DNA of 37,505 bases from Planctomycetaceae bacterium. Its GTDB lineage: Bacteria; Planctomycetota; Planctomycetia; Planctomycetales; Planctomycetaceae. The notes beneath the pieces were generated by a model, which was not told the DNA's origin, ran no database searches, and worked only from the letters and a program-made list of their open reading frames with translations. Of the stretch, positions 8,213 to 17,646 are shown one piece after another. Where the stretch lies: NCBI GenBank assembly GCA_900299185.1, contig OMIV01000148.1, positions 1 through 37,505 of the forward strand. Reading direction: 5' to 3'. The translations under genes were made by a program, and so were the position numbers. How positions within the stretch are numbered: the first letter of the stretch is position 1; each line of letters begins with the position of its first letter.

Positions 8213-9769
8213 ATGGTTCGGCAGGGATTGTTGGTTTGTTTGTTGTTATGCGGGCTTGGCTCGGTGTGGGCTCAGGATGCGGGCGAGTCGGGCATGTTGA
8301 AGGTGGCTCGCGGTCGGTTTGAACTCACGGCTGACGAAGTGGCGGTGGTGCGGCGAGTGGGAGATGAGTTACGGAGCGAAGATGCTCTGCCGTTGCTTTC
8401 GATTCGCGCGGATGTTGTGGCGTTCCTGTGTAAGAACCGTGACTCGTTAAGCGTTGTGCCGACGCGAGGGTTGGTCTTTGAGAACGTCGTTATCAACGGC
8501 TCTTTGGATCTGAGCTTCGCGAAGCTGGCGGTGCCGCTCTCGTTTTCGAACTGTCAGTTCGATCGCAATGCCGGGCGACTTTCGCTGCGGCAAGGCAATT
8601 TTCTCTCGATCACCTTCAGTCATTGCAGTGACTTGCCGGGCATCAATGCTCGTGGCCTAAGCGTTGATCACAGCTTGATCTTCGAGTCTCAATGTCTCGG
8701 AGAGATTGACCTGAAGAATGCCGATATCGGCAACGATCTCTATTTCGAAGGAGCCGAGCTGAAGGTCTCGGATGCGGCCGTTCGAAGTTGCATTTATGCC
8801 CGCAACGCTCGCATTAGTGGCGACGTGATTTTGGACCGAGCGACTGCCAATGGTCGCATCGACCTGCAAGGCGTCACGATTGGTGGAATGTTCTCGGCTC
8901 ATGATGCACGGTTTGAACTCGCTGCAGAGGGCACTTCTTCCGACAAGCAAGTTGTGCTGGATCTGGCGGGAACAACGATCGGCCGCGACTTCGATTTGGA
9001 CAACACGCTTGTTGGAGGCCAATTGAAACTCGCCGATGCCGACGTCACGAAGTCCGTGCGACTTCATCGGCTTTCTCAAGGCAGTCGTCCGTCGATCGAT
9101 CTGGCGGGGCTCAATTGCAGTCGCTTGTCTGTCGATGCCACCGCGCGGCCATTGTCGGGTAATCTGCGGCTGCATGGCTGTGTTTATTCTGACATCCATA
9201 TCGTGGATCCTGGAGAGCCAGAGACCGAGACCTACCTCAATTGGGTTCGACTTTCGGGGCCGGATCAGTTTTCGGAACAGCCTTATGAGTTCCTCGCCGG
9301 GGTTCTTAAGAAGCAGGGCAAGGACGATGTCGCTCGAGCCTTGTTGATCGCCAAGGTCGAAGACAAGCCGACTCGGTCGCTCGTTGATGCGTTGGTTCGG
9401 CAGCTCGCGTGGATGGTCGGCTATGGGTATTCGCCATTGCGTGCTGTGTGGTTGGCGTTGGCTGTGATCTTGCTGGGATTCGTCGTTTTCAAAGGTGCGT
9501 ATCGACGCGGGCTTTTAGTCGTGAAGGCCAACAATGCCCCGGTGAAATTGAAGACGCCCAACCTGACCTTGTTGATGTATTCGGTCGACGTCTTCGTTCC
9601 TCTGGTCGACTTCGGGGTTGGTCCAGCATATGTCCCCGGCAAAGTTGATACGGGCATGGAAGCTCCCGAAGTGACGCTGTTCCGCATCTATTATTGGTTC
9701 CATGTCGCGGCGGGCTGGTTGATCTGCACGGTCGCGGTCGCTGGTCTGACGGGGCTCGTGCGAGTGTAA
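8213..9769 (+). CDS. Exported beta-helix-like protein with two C-terminal membrane helices
   Basis: The 518-residue product starts at ATG 8213, after GGAGGG at 8204-8209, with a signal peptide ending near VWAQ. Residues 80-310 consist of short repeating hydrophobic and polar runs such as DLSFAKLAVPLSFSNCQF, EIDLKNADIGNDLYFEGAEL and RIDLQGVTIGGMFSAHDARF. This pattern is expected of a right-handed beta-helix, close to pentapeptide-repeat proteins but with longer coils. Two membrane helices follow, at about 407-427 (LRAVWLALAVILLGFVVF) and 494-518 (FHVAAGWLICTVAVAGLTGL). Similar proteins are sometimes annotated as membrane-associated oxidoreductases, but I see no cofactor motif, so I leave the function open. 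It begins a run of three exported proteins on the plus strand. Confidence 0.8.
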   Translation: MVRQGLLVCLLLCGLGSVWAQDAGESGMLKVARGRFELTADEVAVVRRVGDELRSEDALPLLSIRADVVAFLCKNRDSLSVVPTRGLVFENVVINGSLDLSFAKLAVPLSFSNCQFDRNAGRLSLRQGNFLSITFSHCSDLPGINARGLSVDHSLIFESQCLGEIDLKNADIGNDLYFEGAELKVSDAAVRSCIYARNARISGDVILDRATANGRIDLQGVTIGGMFSAHDARFELAAEGTSSDKQVVLDLAGTTIGRDFDLDNTLVGGQLKLADADVTKSVRLHRLSQGSRPSIDLAGLNCSRLSVDATARPLSGNLRLHGCVYSDIHIVDPGEPETETYLNWVRLSGPDQFSEQPYEFLAGVLKKQGKDDVARALLIAKVEDKPTRSLVDALVRQLAWMVGYGYSPLRAVWLALAVILLGFVVFKGAYRRGLLVVKANNAPVKLKTPNLTLLMYSVDVFVPLVDFGVGPAYVPGKVDTGMEAPEVTLFRIYYWFHVAAGWLICTVAVAGLTGLVRV

Positions 9770-9802
9770 GAGTTAGTCCGCACTCCAAACTGAGAGGCAA
9801 GC

Positions 9803-10759
9803 ATGAACCGCGTCGTCACGCTCGTTGGCATCTTCCTATTGTCGTTGTCATCTGCTTCTGCCGGAGAGAACTTGCTCGGACTTCCGGCTTCAAGAGATCC
9901 CAAGTCGCCCGGAGCCGTGGTGCTGCATGGTGGCGGTCGAATCACTGAAGATGTCTTTAATCGCTTCGTGGAACTTGCGGGGGGACGGCAGGCTCACATC
10001 GTTTTGGTTCCGTCGGCAGGTTTTCGAGTTGGAGATTACGACAGCGAGAAAGAGTTCCTGGCTGCTGTGGAGTATCGCTATGCGTCTTGGCCGAGTTTGA
10101 AGTTGTCGGGGCGCATTCGACAGTTTCAGTTCCTCTACACCGATGACCCTGAAGACGCGTACGATCCGAACTTTGTGAAGCCATTAGAGACTGCAACCGG
10201 AGTGTGGTTTACGGGCGGAACTCAATTGCGACTTAACTATCGCTTCGTTGGCCATCATCCCGAGCAGACTCGCTTTCAGAGGGCGCTGCAGGATGTCGTC
10301 GCTCGTGGTGGAGTGGTGGGTGGAACATCGGCAGGACTGGCTGCGCTGCCCGAAGTCATGACGCTTTGGGAAGAACGAGACTTCGATGGAGCGCCAGCTA
10401 ATGCGGTCGCGGCTCATGGTTTTGGCATCTTCAAGAACGCGATTGTCGAACAGCACTTCGATGCTCGCAGCGGGCGTCTCGAACGGTTCACCGGCTTACT
10501 GCGCGACTCTGCTCAAATAGACAAACTCACGGGGCGACTGAGATCGGGCGAGCGAATGCTGGGCATCGGCGTGGAAGAGCGAACGGCTTTGATTGCTCGC
10601 GACGATCGGTTCGAAGTCTTGGGCGATGGTGCGGTGCATGTCTTCGTGAAGTCACACGGTGGCCGCACGATTCATTGGCATGAGCTGGCTCCAGGCGAGA
10701 CGGCTCAACTGCGTCGCGATGCAGGATTAGTTCGCGAAGAAGTACGTTTGGAGCGGTGA
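9803..10759 (+). CDS. Exported cyanophycinase-like S51 serine peptidase
   Basis: This 318-residue protein has a signal peptide (MNRVVTLVGIFLLSLSSASA) and then a complete peptidase S51 domain. GTSAG at 174-178 carries the predicted nucleophile Ser176. It is preceded by the family motifs VLHGGGRI and WFTGGTQLRL and followed by IVEQHFDARSGRLERF, which matches the conserved QHF...R..RL region of cyanophycinases. These enzymes are homodimers that cut multi-L-arginyl-poly-L-aspartate into beta-Asp-Arg. The signal peptide places this one outside the cytoplasm, as in the extracellular type used to feed on cyanophycin from other cells. No cyanophycin synthetase is in the window. A general role against other beta-aspartyl peptides is possible. 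It follows the beta-helix gene by 33 bases. Confidence 0.85.
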   Translation: MNRVVTLVGIFLLSLSSASAGENLLGLPASRDPKSPGAVVLHGGGRITEDVFNRFVELAGGRQAHIVLVPSAGFRVGDYDSEKEFLAAVEYRYASWPSLKLSGRIRQFQFLYTDDPEDAYDPNFVKPLETATGVWFTGGTQLRLNYRFVGHHPEQTRFQRALQDVVARGGVVGGTSAGLAALPEVMTLWEERDFDGAPANAVAAHGFGIFKNAIVEQHFDARSGRLERFTGLLRDSAQIDKLTGRLRSGERMLGIGVEERTALIARDDRFEVLGDGAVHVFVKSHGGRTIHWHELAPGETAQLRRDAGLVREEVRLER

Positions 10760-10852
10760 GTTCATGGCGTCGGCCAAGTCGTTCCTTAGTTCCTCAACTA
10801 TGTGAATCGAGCTGTCGCGGCGCGCGAATGCAGTTCAACGGAGAATCTCAAG

Positions 10853-12982
10853 ATGAGTCGATTCAAGTTCGTAACGTGGCTGGCGGCGCTGTGTGCTGGC
10901 GCGAGCATCGTCGAAGCTCAAGAGCCCACGGGCGAGCTGGCGACCAAGCTCGCAGGAGTGAAGTTCGAACTCTATGCGCCGGGGCCGGGATACTCGGAAG
11001 GGCCGACATGGCGAATGGGTGACGTCTTCTTTTGCAGTGGCGCACTCTTGCGAATTGACGCTCAGCGGAATGTTTCGAAGTTCCTTGAGATCAATCCGGG
11101 AGGCACGGTGCTCAAGGCCGATGGGCACATGCTGATTGTCGACAACAAGTACAAAGCCGTGCTCGATCTGGCTCCGGACAACAAGGTCCGCGTGGTGGCC
11201 GAGTTGATTGGGACGCTGCCGTTGCGAGGACTCAACGATCTCACGATTGATGCACGCGGCAATGTGTATTGGTCGGATCCAGAAGGCTCGTCGGCGGCGA
11301 AGCCTGTTGGCGATATCTATCGAGTACGACCCGATGGACGAGTCGAACGCATTGGCGGCGGACTCGCGTTTCCGAATGGGCTCGATGTCGATCCCGCCAG
11401 CAAGTTCTTGTACGTCATCGAATCTCAGTCGAAGAAGATTCTGCGTTATGCGTTGCCGGGCGATGACGACATCCTCGGCAAGCCCGATGTCTTCTACGAC
11501 TTGGGCGGATCCGGCGGAGATGGGTGTGCGTTCGACGCGGCGGGCAACTTGTGGGTCACCGACTTCCATCGTCCTGAAACAGGCAAGGGACGCATCACCG
11601 TTCTTAGTCCCGAGGCCAAGGTGTTGGCCTACTTGCCGTTGCCGAGCATGGTCGTCAGCAACATCGCGTTTGGTGGTGAGAATCACGACGAGATCTTTTG
11701 CACGACGGGTGATCCTCCTGGCGTCTTTCATGCCAAGGTGGGAGTACCGGGTTTCAAAGGTCATCCCGGAAAACCGATGTCGTTCGTGCGCGAGTTAAAT
11801 GTCGTCGCGTTGAAGACGCATCCCGATGCCGCTGTTTTGAAGCAAGTGGCATCGATTGCCGCGAAGGCCAAATTGGACGGCAAGGCGCTCGATGCCGAGT
11901 CGCGCCAAAAGATGGTCGAGCTGATCAACGGTCTTGGCGACGGTGCCCTCAAAGCTGACGTGCAAAAGTTATTACCTCAATGGGAGCAAGCAGCGGTTCG
12001 TCATGCTCGCGATGAAGTGCTGCTAGCCGAGGTCAAGCGGTTGGGAGGGAAGGCGACGCTCGAAGTCGTTGCTCCCGATTGGCTGCGGTCGATTGTTGGT
12101 GATTCCGAATTGAACTCGTTCGCGAGGATTGTGGAACTCGATCTCAACGAACGAACCGACGGACATAAGGAGCCGACTCCGAAACCTCTCTCGGACCGAG
12201 TGACCGACGATTGGTTGAAACGCCTGGCCGATCAAACTGACCTCCGCAATCTGCAACTCTCGGGCACTGCCGTCACAAGTGCGGGGCTGGTGCATCTGAA
12301 GCCGCTCGTGAATTTGGAACGCCTCAATGTGTGTTTAACGGCAGTCAGTGATGATGGCTTCGAGCATCTGGCGGGGCTGACGAAGATGAAGCGGATGACG
12401 ATTTGCGCCTCGAAGATTACGGGTTCTGGTTTCAAGCATCTGAGCGGCATGACGCAGCTAGAGTCGATCAATTTGCATTCGGCACCCGCGAGCGATGAAG
12501 GGCTCGCCGCGATCGGCCAACTGAAAAGTTTGAAGCGCCTGGAGATTGTTCACACGCACGTGACTGACGCAGGACTTGCGCACGTCGCCAAGCTCAAGAA
12601 CTTGCGACAGTTGCATGTGCATGGTCCTGAAACGACGGCTGCGGCATTGCCGTTCGTGAGTGAGTTGCAGGAGTTGTACGAACTCGACGTCTACGACAAA
12701 GCCGCGAGCAATCAGACGATCGAGCAGATCGCAAAGCTGCCGAAGTTGCGAATGCTGATGCTCGTGAATGGCATCTTCGATGACGCGGGCGTGATGCAAT
12801 TGGCCAAAGTCGGAACGCTCGAAGCAGTGTCGCTGAGTTCGCCGCATGTGACTGATGCTTCAGTCGATGCCCTCTCGACGTTGAAGAGGTTACGGAAGCT
12901 GAATGTCGGCGGGACGAAGATCTCGGCTGACGGTAAAGCGAAGCTGAAGTTCGCACTGCCGAACGCCGAGATCACACCGTGA
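10853..12982 (+). CDS. Exported SMP-30/gluconolactonase-like propeller fused to leucine-rich repeats
   Basis: The product has 709 residues. ATG 10853 is preceded by GGAG at 10840-10843 and opens a signal peptide ending near VEAQ (20-23). Residues 30-320 form an SMP-30/gluconolactonase six-bladed propeller. The expected metal and substrate residues are present: Glu49 in YSEGP, Asn128 in GLNDL, Asn175 in FPNGL and Asp223 in GDGCAFD. A helical linker runs to about 430. Leucine-rich repeats fill about 445-705, with units such as LRNLQLSGTAVTSAGLVHLK and KRLEIVHTHVTDAGLAHVAK. The propeller family hydrolyses lactones with a divalent metal; the LRR part probably binds a protein or glycan. The fusion of an apparently intact lactonase site with a 260-residue LRR domain suggests a surface-bound enzyme, which is inference. 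Confidence 0.88.
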   Translation: MSRFKFVTWLAALCAGASIVEAQEPTGELATKLAGVKFELYAPGPGYSEGPTWRMGDVFFCSGALLRIDAQRNVSKFLEINPGGTVLKADGHMLIVDNKYKAVLDLAPDNKVRVVAELIGTLPLRGLNDLTIDARGNVYWSDPEGSSAAKPVGDIYRVRPDGRVERIGGGLAFPNGLDVDPASKFLYVIESQSKKILRYALPGDDDILGKPDVFYDLGGSGGDGCAFDAAGNLWVTDFHRPETGKGRITVLSPEAKVLAYLPLPSMVVSNIAFGGENHDEIFCTTGDPPGVFHAKVGVPGFKGHPGKPMSFVRELNVVALKTHPDAAVLKQVASIAAKAKLDGKALDAESRQKMVELINGLGDGALKADVQKLLPQWEQAAVRHARDEVLLAEVKRLGGKATLEVVAPDWLRSIVGDSELNSFARIVELDLNERTDGHKEPTPKPLSDRVTDDWLKRLADQTDLRNLQLSGTAVTSAGLVHLKPLVNLERLNVCLTAVSDDGFEHLAGLTKMKRMTICASKITGSGFKHLSGMTQLESINLHSAPASDEGLAAIGQLKSLKRLEIVHTHVTDAGLAHVAKLKNLRQLHVHGPETTAAALPFVSELQELYELDVYDKAASNQTIEQIAKLPKLRMLMLVNGIFDDAGVMQLAKVGTLEAVSLSSPHVTDASVDALSTLKRLRKLNVGGTKISADGKAKLKFALPNAEITP

Positions 12983-13101
12983 GTCGCTGTCTTCTTTCGC
13001 AGCGAGGTGTGATTGAATGTCGTAGGGCATGCTGAAAACGTGCGCTGCGAATCGCAGGACACGGACGACCGGGTGAAGTACGGACAACGATGGAGCGTGG
13101 C

Positions 13102-14190
13102 ATGACTTATCTCTTGGCTGGCGGCGGCACGGGCGGGCATTTGGCGCCCGGCATCGCGGTGGCCGAAGAGTTGTCGCTGCTCGATCGAGAGTCGCGTTGC
13201 GTCTTTGTCGGTGCTGGCCGAGCCATCGAACAACGTATGCTCGGGGGGACGCCATTCGACTGCGTGCCGTTGTCGGCTCAACCGCTTTCAAGTTTGAGGC
13301 GGCGACCGATTGAGTTCTTGCGAGGGAACATGGTCGCAGTCCGTGCGGCTTCGCGACTCGTTCGCGAGTTACGGCCTAAAGCTGTCATCGGACTAGGCGG
13401 TTACGCCTCTGTGCCGATCGTTCTGGCGGCGGCCATGCGCGGCGTGCCCGTGTGGTTGCTCGAACAAAACGCGATTCCCGGTCGAGCGAACCGCTGGTTG
13501 TCGCATTGGTTTCCGATCTGCGTCAGCTTTGCTTCGTCTGTCGGTTGGTTGCCGGTGAAAGCTCAAGTGCACGTGACCGGCAATCCGCTGCGTCGATCCT
13601 TGCTGGATGTATTTCGGGATACACCGACGTTGCCATCTTCGAGATCGAAAACGTTGCTCGTCATGGGCGGCAGCCAGGGGTCGAATAGCGTCAACCGCGA
13701 TGTGCTTGCCATTGTTGCCGCATTGAAGTCGCAACTGGCTGATTGGCGTATCGTGCATCAGGCGGGGGAATCGCAATGCGAAGCTGTGCGAGCGAGCTAT
13801 CAACAGCTCCGCTTGATGGCCGACGTTCAACCATTCTTCAACAACGTGACCGAACTGTATGCAGCGTCTCGGCTCATCATTTGTCGCGCCGGGGCGACGA
13901 CACTGACTGAGATCGCGCTCGCAGGACTGCCCGCCGTTCTGATTCCGTACCCGCATGCGGCAGATCAACATCAAGTCGAGAATGCGCGAGTCTTCGTCGA
14001 CCGTGGGGCGGCTTATTGCGTGATCGAACGCGACGCGGAGACGACTCAGCAAGAGTTGCTCACTTTGTTGAGTCGGCTTCATCGCGATGACGAGGGACTC
14101 GATCAGATGAGCAACGGGATGCGCTCACTCGCTCGTCCCGCAGCGGCGGCGGATGTGGCTCGATTAGTGATGGCGACAGATCGGCTATGA
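13102..14190 (+). CDS. murG: UDP-GlcNAc:undecaprenyl-PP-MurNAc-pentapeptide GlcNAc transferase MurG
   Basis: MurG adds GlcNAc to lipid I to make lipid II at the inner face of the cytoplasmic membrane, the last intracellular step of peptidoglycan synthesis. The 362-residue length is normal. The N-terminal Rossmann domain has GGGTGGH at residues 7-13 and GLGGYAS. The C-terminal GT-B domain has VMGGSQGSNSVN and the donor-binding stretch CRAGATTLTEIALAGLPAVLIPYPHAADQHQ with HQ near the end. I chose ATG 13102 because GGAG at 13092 sits well upstream and the protein then begins MTYLLAGG; an ATG at 13090 would add four residues. The gene stands apart from any division/cell-wall cluster visible here. 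Its presence supports peptidoglycan synthesis in this planctomycete. Confidence 0.95.
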   Translation: MTYLLAGGGTGGHLAPGIAVAEELSLLDRESRCVFVGAGRAIEQRMLGGTPFDCVPLSAQPLSSLRRRPIEFLRGNMVAVRAASRLVRELRPKAVIGLGGYASVPIVLAAAMRGVPVWLLEQNAIPGRANRWLSHWFPICVSFASSVGWLPVKAQVHVTGNPLRRSLLDVFRDTPTLPSSRSKTLLVMGGSQGSNSVNRDVLAIVAALKSQLADWRIVHQAGESQCEAVRASYQQLRLMADVQPFFNNVTELYAASRLIICRAGATTLTEIALAGLPAVLIPYPHAADQHQVENARVFVDRGAAYCVIERDAETTQQELLTLLSRLHRDDEGLDQMSNGMRSLARPAAAADVARLVMATDRL

Positions 14191-14204
14191 GATCGCTGAT
14201 GGCT

Positions 14205-14254
14205 GCGAGTCGCGGAGCGACTCGCCTACGTAGCTCAGTCGCTCCGCGACTGAG
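14205..14254 (+). repeat. 50-nt double-hairpin intergenic repeat, copy 2 (intact)
   Basis: The element has two perfect 8-bp hairpins. The first is GCGAGTCG-CGGAG-CGACTCGC (14205-14225) and the second is CTCAGTCG-CTCCG-CGACTGAG (14234-14254). They are joined by the self-complementary octamer CTACGTAG. The loops CGGAG and CTCCG are complementary to each other, so the whole element is itself a near-perfect inverted repeat differing only in the outer three stem pairs. It sits exactly between the convergent ends of murG (14190) and the TPR gene (14287) and could stop transcripts from both sides, although no T-tract follows. Confidence 0.9.
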
Positions 14255-14286
14255 ATGTGCAAGTCACGTTTAGGCGTGTCGCAAAA

Positions 14287-17200
14287 TTACCCGCCGAGTT
14301 TGGCCAAACGCTCTTTGGCCTTCTCTGCGAATTCACTGTTGGGGAAGTCCTTGATGAGCGTCTTGTAGGTCTGCTTGGCATCGTTGATGAGCTGCAGGCT
14401 TTCTTCGCATTGCCCCGCTTGATAGCTCGCCGTGGCAATCCAGTCGCTGAACTTCTTGGGATCGTAAAGCACCATCACTCGTTGGAAGGCTTCATGAGCG
14501 GACTTGAAGTTCTTCTGGTGCAGATACGACTCGCCAATCAGAAACTGGCTCTTGCAGGCGGTTTGAGTTCGCGCTCCCTCTTCTGAATTGATGACGCGTT
14601 GGAATGCTTGCCGAGCTTCATCCCACATCGCTTGCTTGCTGTAAGTTCGACCGACCACTTCATCAACGCGATACATCAACTTGGAGTTGGGCAGGACTTG
14701 GCGAGCTCGTTCGGCGGTCCTCAAGACCTCCGTGTATTTCTTCTGACGCCACTGAGATTCGGCAAGCATTGGCCACACATCTTCATACCAACTGGCCTTG
14801 CGTAAGGCTGCATCTTCACTCGCCGCGATCGGTGCCAGTAACAACTCCGTTGCGACGTTATCTCCCAAATTGAGTTGAGCGTTGGCGGTTTGGAAGGCGA
14901 CCGCCATGCGGTACTCACTCTCGGGGAACTTCTCTGAAAGCGTCTTCTGATAGGCAACAACGTCTTTCCAATTGGAGCGTTGAACTGCGATCGCAACCAA
15001 CTGATAGAAAGAATCTTCTTGCACTCGCTTATCGGAGTTCAAGCTGACGGCGAGGACTTTGAATTCCTTTTCGGCGTCTTCGATCTTGCCAGATTGCAGC
15101 GTGCTCTCGGCGAGGCTGTATCGGGCATTGTCGGCATGTGTGCTGTCGGGAAACTTCTCAATCAACAACCGGAAGACCGCATCCGAGCGTTCGTACTTTT
15201 CTGCGTCGTAAAGCACGAGTGCCCATTCATTGAGAACTTGATCTCGTTCCTTGGCATCTGAGAAAGCGGCATCAAGGTCTCCGTAGGCTTTGTCTGCAAC
15301 CTCGGGCTGTTTCAGTTTGGTGGCAATGCGAGCGGCTTGAAGTCCAGACAAGAACGCATAACGCGACGGCTTGTAGTTCTGAAACGCTTCGGCAAATGCC
15401 GTGGCGGCAACGTCCAGCTTGCCTGCCTTCTGAAGTGAGTCGCCAATCATGAAGGCTGCGTCGGCGGCGAGTTCGTGCTTGGGGTAATCCATCACTAACC
15501 GGCGGAAGGCTGTCCCGGCATCGGCATAAACTTCCTTCCGATAATGAGCCCAACCAAGTCCCGATAACGCGACGGGGCGAAACGCCGATGTCGCGGGCAG
15601 CTTTTCGAGGGCCTCAAAGAGCGGTAACGCTCGATCCCACTGTTGTTGCTTCATGGCGAGTTCGGCGACGCCTTGAGTGGCCTGCGGTAACAGAGCACTT
15701 TCGGGATGCTCTTTCTCTAACTGTGTCAAAGCCGTCGTGGCTTTGTCCCACTCTTTCAGTTGTCCGTTCGCGATCGCAATCGAACTCAGCACTTGGTCCC
15801 GAAGTCGTCCCGTTGGCTCGATCTTCAGGTAGGCATCGGCAATTCGAATGGCTTCGGCGTACTGGCCCGCATCGCTCTGTAATGAAACATACAAGACGAG
15901 CGATTCATGAAATCCAGTCTCTGGTTTGCTGATGACTTGTTCGACCAGCGGCTGAATGGCCTCGATCGCGCCGGCTCCATTTCCTCGAGTCTGTCGTAAG
16001 CGGCCCAATCGAAAGCGCGCTTCGCTTTTGGTGAGGGGCTGCTCACTTTTCTCAATGACGGACGCGAAGATCTTCTCCGCTTCAACCGCTTCAGCATCGG
16101 TGCCTTTCAGAGAAAGCATCTGCCCGCGTTGCAGCAGATGGGAAAGGCGGAAACCGGTCGTGCCAAAGTCGCGCGAGAATTTGTCGACGAGCAGTTCCAC
16201 TTGTTTGAGCTTGCTACTGCGGTCCTCGCCACTGAGCTTGGGAACTTGTTCCAGTCCACAGTCGATCGCGAAGTAGAGACTTTCGGCCGCAGACTTCCCG
16301 GTTGGCCAGCGATTGACCACTTCCAGAAACGCGGCCTCGGCATCTGCGGACTTGCCGGCTCGAAAGAGGCAATCGGCCAATTGAAAGTGAACGGACTCGG
16401 CGAGCGCGTCTTGCTTAGCCACTTTGGCAACGTCTCGCAGGATGTCAGCGGCCCCGGAAAAGTCTCCGAGTGCCTTGGCTGCTAGTCCTTTCCAGTAGCC
16501 CGCAGTGACCGTAACGGGTTCCGATTTTTGTGCTCGGTCGAATGCTGCCATCGCGTTTGCAAACTGCCCGAGCTGATAGAAGGCATAGCCGGCGTTGAGT
16601 TGAGCTGTGGGCAAATGGCGGCTCTTCGGGAATTCTTTCTCGATGCGACCATAAGCTTCTATTGCGGCCTGATATTGCTCCTTCGCGAAGAGGATGTTGG
16701 CGAGTTGAAGTTGTGCCGCATCGGCTCGCGTCGCGGCCGGAGTTGCGGCGATCTCTTTGAAGACTTCAACCGCTTTGTCGGATTGCCCGGCAGCATCCAG
16801 TGATTGAGCGAGCCAGAACTTTGCCTCTTCCGAGTAGCGTCCTTTCTCAAACAACTTCAGTGACTTCTCCAGCGTCGCGATCGCTTCGGGATACTTCTTG
16901 AGGCGACGATAACTGTCTCCGAGGTATGTCAGCGCGACTTCATACTCGGGCACTTGCGCATTGGCTTGGATGGCCTTTTCGAATTGCGTGAACTCGGTCA
17001 CGGCCGCTGCGAAGTCATTGAGTTCGTAGCTGCATTCACCAATCACAAATCGAGCGAGAGTCGCGTCCTCACTCTTTTCGAAGTCGGCAACGAATGACCG
17101 CAACGTGTCTCGCGCTGCCGGCAGCTTCTTGTTCTCGCGCTGAGTCAGCCCGAGGTAATACCGAGCTCGCGGCGCTCGCTGATGTTTGGAGTGTTTGGTG

Positions 17201-17367
17201 AGGAACTTCTGAAAGGCTTCCTCGGCGAGCACCCACTTTTCGTTCTTGTAGAGCCCGGCTGCGAAGTTGTAGTCGTCGGTCGCCTCATCGGCTTGGACAG
17301 TGCGGGCTGACAACAACACGACGCACAACAGCAGAACCCGAATCGGCAGAGTTAAAACCGTCGGCAT
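14287..17367 (-). CDS. Exported tetratricopeptide-repeat protein (1026 residues)
   Basis: A signal peptide (VLLLCVVLLSARTVQA, residues 11-26) is followed by TPR-type helical pairs across almost the whole chain. Examples are AEEAFQKFLTKHSKHQRAPRARYYLGL, repeated in variants such as LLIEKFPDSTHADNARYSLAES and TLIKDFPNSEFAEKAKERL at the end. The F-P-x-S-x-x-A-x-x-A pattern is that of BamD/CpoB-like periplasmic TPR proteins, but this one is about four times longer. It most likely scaffolds protein complexes in the periplasm. ATG 17367 is preceded by GGAGAGGTG six bases upstream, and a TATATT that could be a -10 lies just before that, so the start is well supported. It is transcribed alone and divergently from the DUF1501 gene. 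The partner is unknown. Confidence 0.88.
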   Translation of the reverse strand: MPTVLTLPIRVLLLCVVLLSARTVQADEATDDYNFAAGLYKNEKWVLAEEAFQKFLTKHSKHQRAPRARYYLGLTQRENKKLPAARDTLRSFVADFEKSEDATLARFVIGECSYELNDFAAAVTEFTQFEKAIQANAQVPEYEVALTYLGDSYRRLKKYPEAIATLEKSLKLFEKGRYSEEAKFWLAQSLDAAGQSDKAVEVFKEIAATPAATRADAAQLQLANILFAKEQYQAAIEAYGRIEKEFPKSRHLPTAQLNAGYAFYQLGQFANAMAAFDRAQKSEPVTVTAGYWKGLAAKALGDFSGAADILRDVAKVAKQDALAESVHFQLADCLFRAGKSADAEAAFLEVVNRWPTGKSAAESLYFAIDCGLEQVPKLSGEDRSSKLKQVELLVDKFSRDFGTTGFRLSHLLQRGQMLSLKGTDAEAVEAEKIFASVIEKSEQPLTKSEARFRLGRLRQTRGNGAGAIEAIQPLVEQVISKPETGFHESLVLYVSLQSDAGQYAEAIRIADAYLKIEPTGRLRDQVLSSIAIANGQLKEWDKATTALTQLEKEHPESALLPQATQGVAELAMKQQQWDRALPLFEALEKLPATSAFRPVALSGLGWAHYRKEVYADAGTAFRRLVMDYPKHELAADAAFMIGDSLQKAGKLDVAATAFAEAFQNYKPSRYAFLSGLQAARIATKLKQPEVADKAYGDLDAAFSDAKERDQVLNEWALVLYDAEKYERSDAVFRLLIEKFPDSTHADNARYSLAESTLQSGKIEDAEKEFKVLAVSLNSDKRVQEDSFYQLVAIAVQRSNWKDVVAYQKTLSEKFPESEYRMAVAFQTANAQLNLGDNVATELLLAPIAASEDAALRKASWYEDVWPMLAESQWRQKKYTEVLRTAERARQVLPNSKLMYRVDEVVGRTYSKQAMWDEARQAFQRVINSEEGARTQTACKSQFLIGESYLHQKNFKSAHEAFQRVMVLYDPKKFSDWIATASYQAGQCEESLQLINDAKQTYKTLIKDFPNSEFAEKAKERLAKLGG

Positions 17368-17646
17368 AGTTCACCTCTCCAATATACTTAGCTGCTATCT
17401 CCCGAGAATTGGCCGTCGCTCGATTCTCTAGAAGTGACGCATTCGACGCATCGCAGTCGATCCTACCGCCCGAACAAAACGCTCAACAGCCACCACAGTC
17501 CAGACTTTGTCGGACTCGAAGTCATCTCACGTATTTGATTCGACCGATATGTCGGCTATGATTCCGCCCGCTTTTGCGCCGCGACTTCGCAGGATGGGAA
17601 GTCCAACAATTGGCGACTCAGGGCTCATCGTAGAAAGGCCGCTCTC
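17368..17646 (+). promoter_or_regulatory. Divergent promoter region between TPR and DUF1501 genes
   Basis: This 279-base gap carries the starts of two divergent genes. The minus strand has GGAGAGGTG and a TATATT hexamer at about 17381-17387, and the plus strand has GAAAGG at 17633-17638 before ATG 17647. I see no operator-like inverted repeat. Confidence 0.4.
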
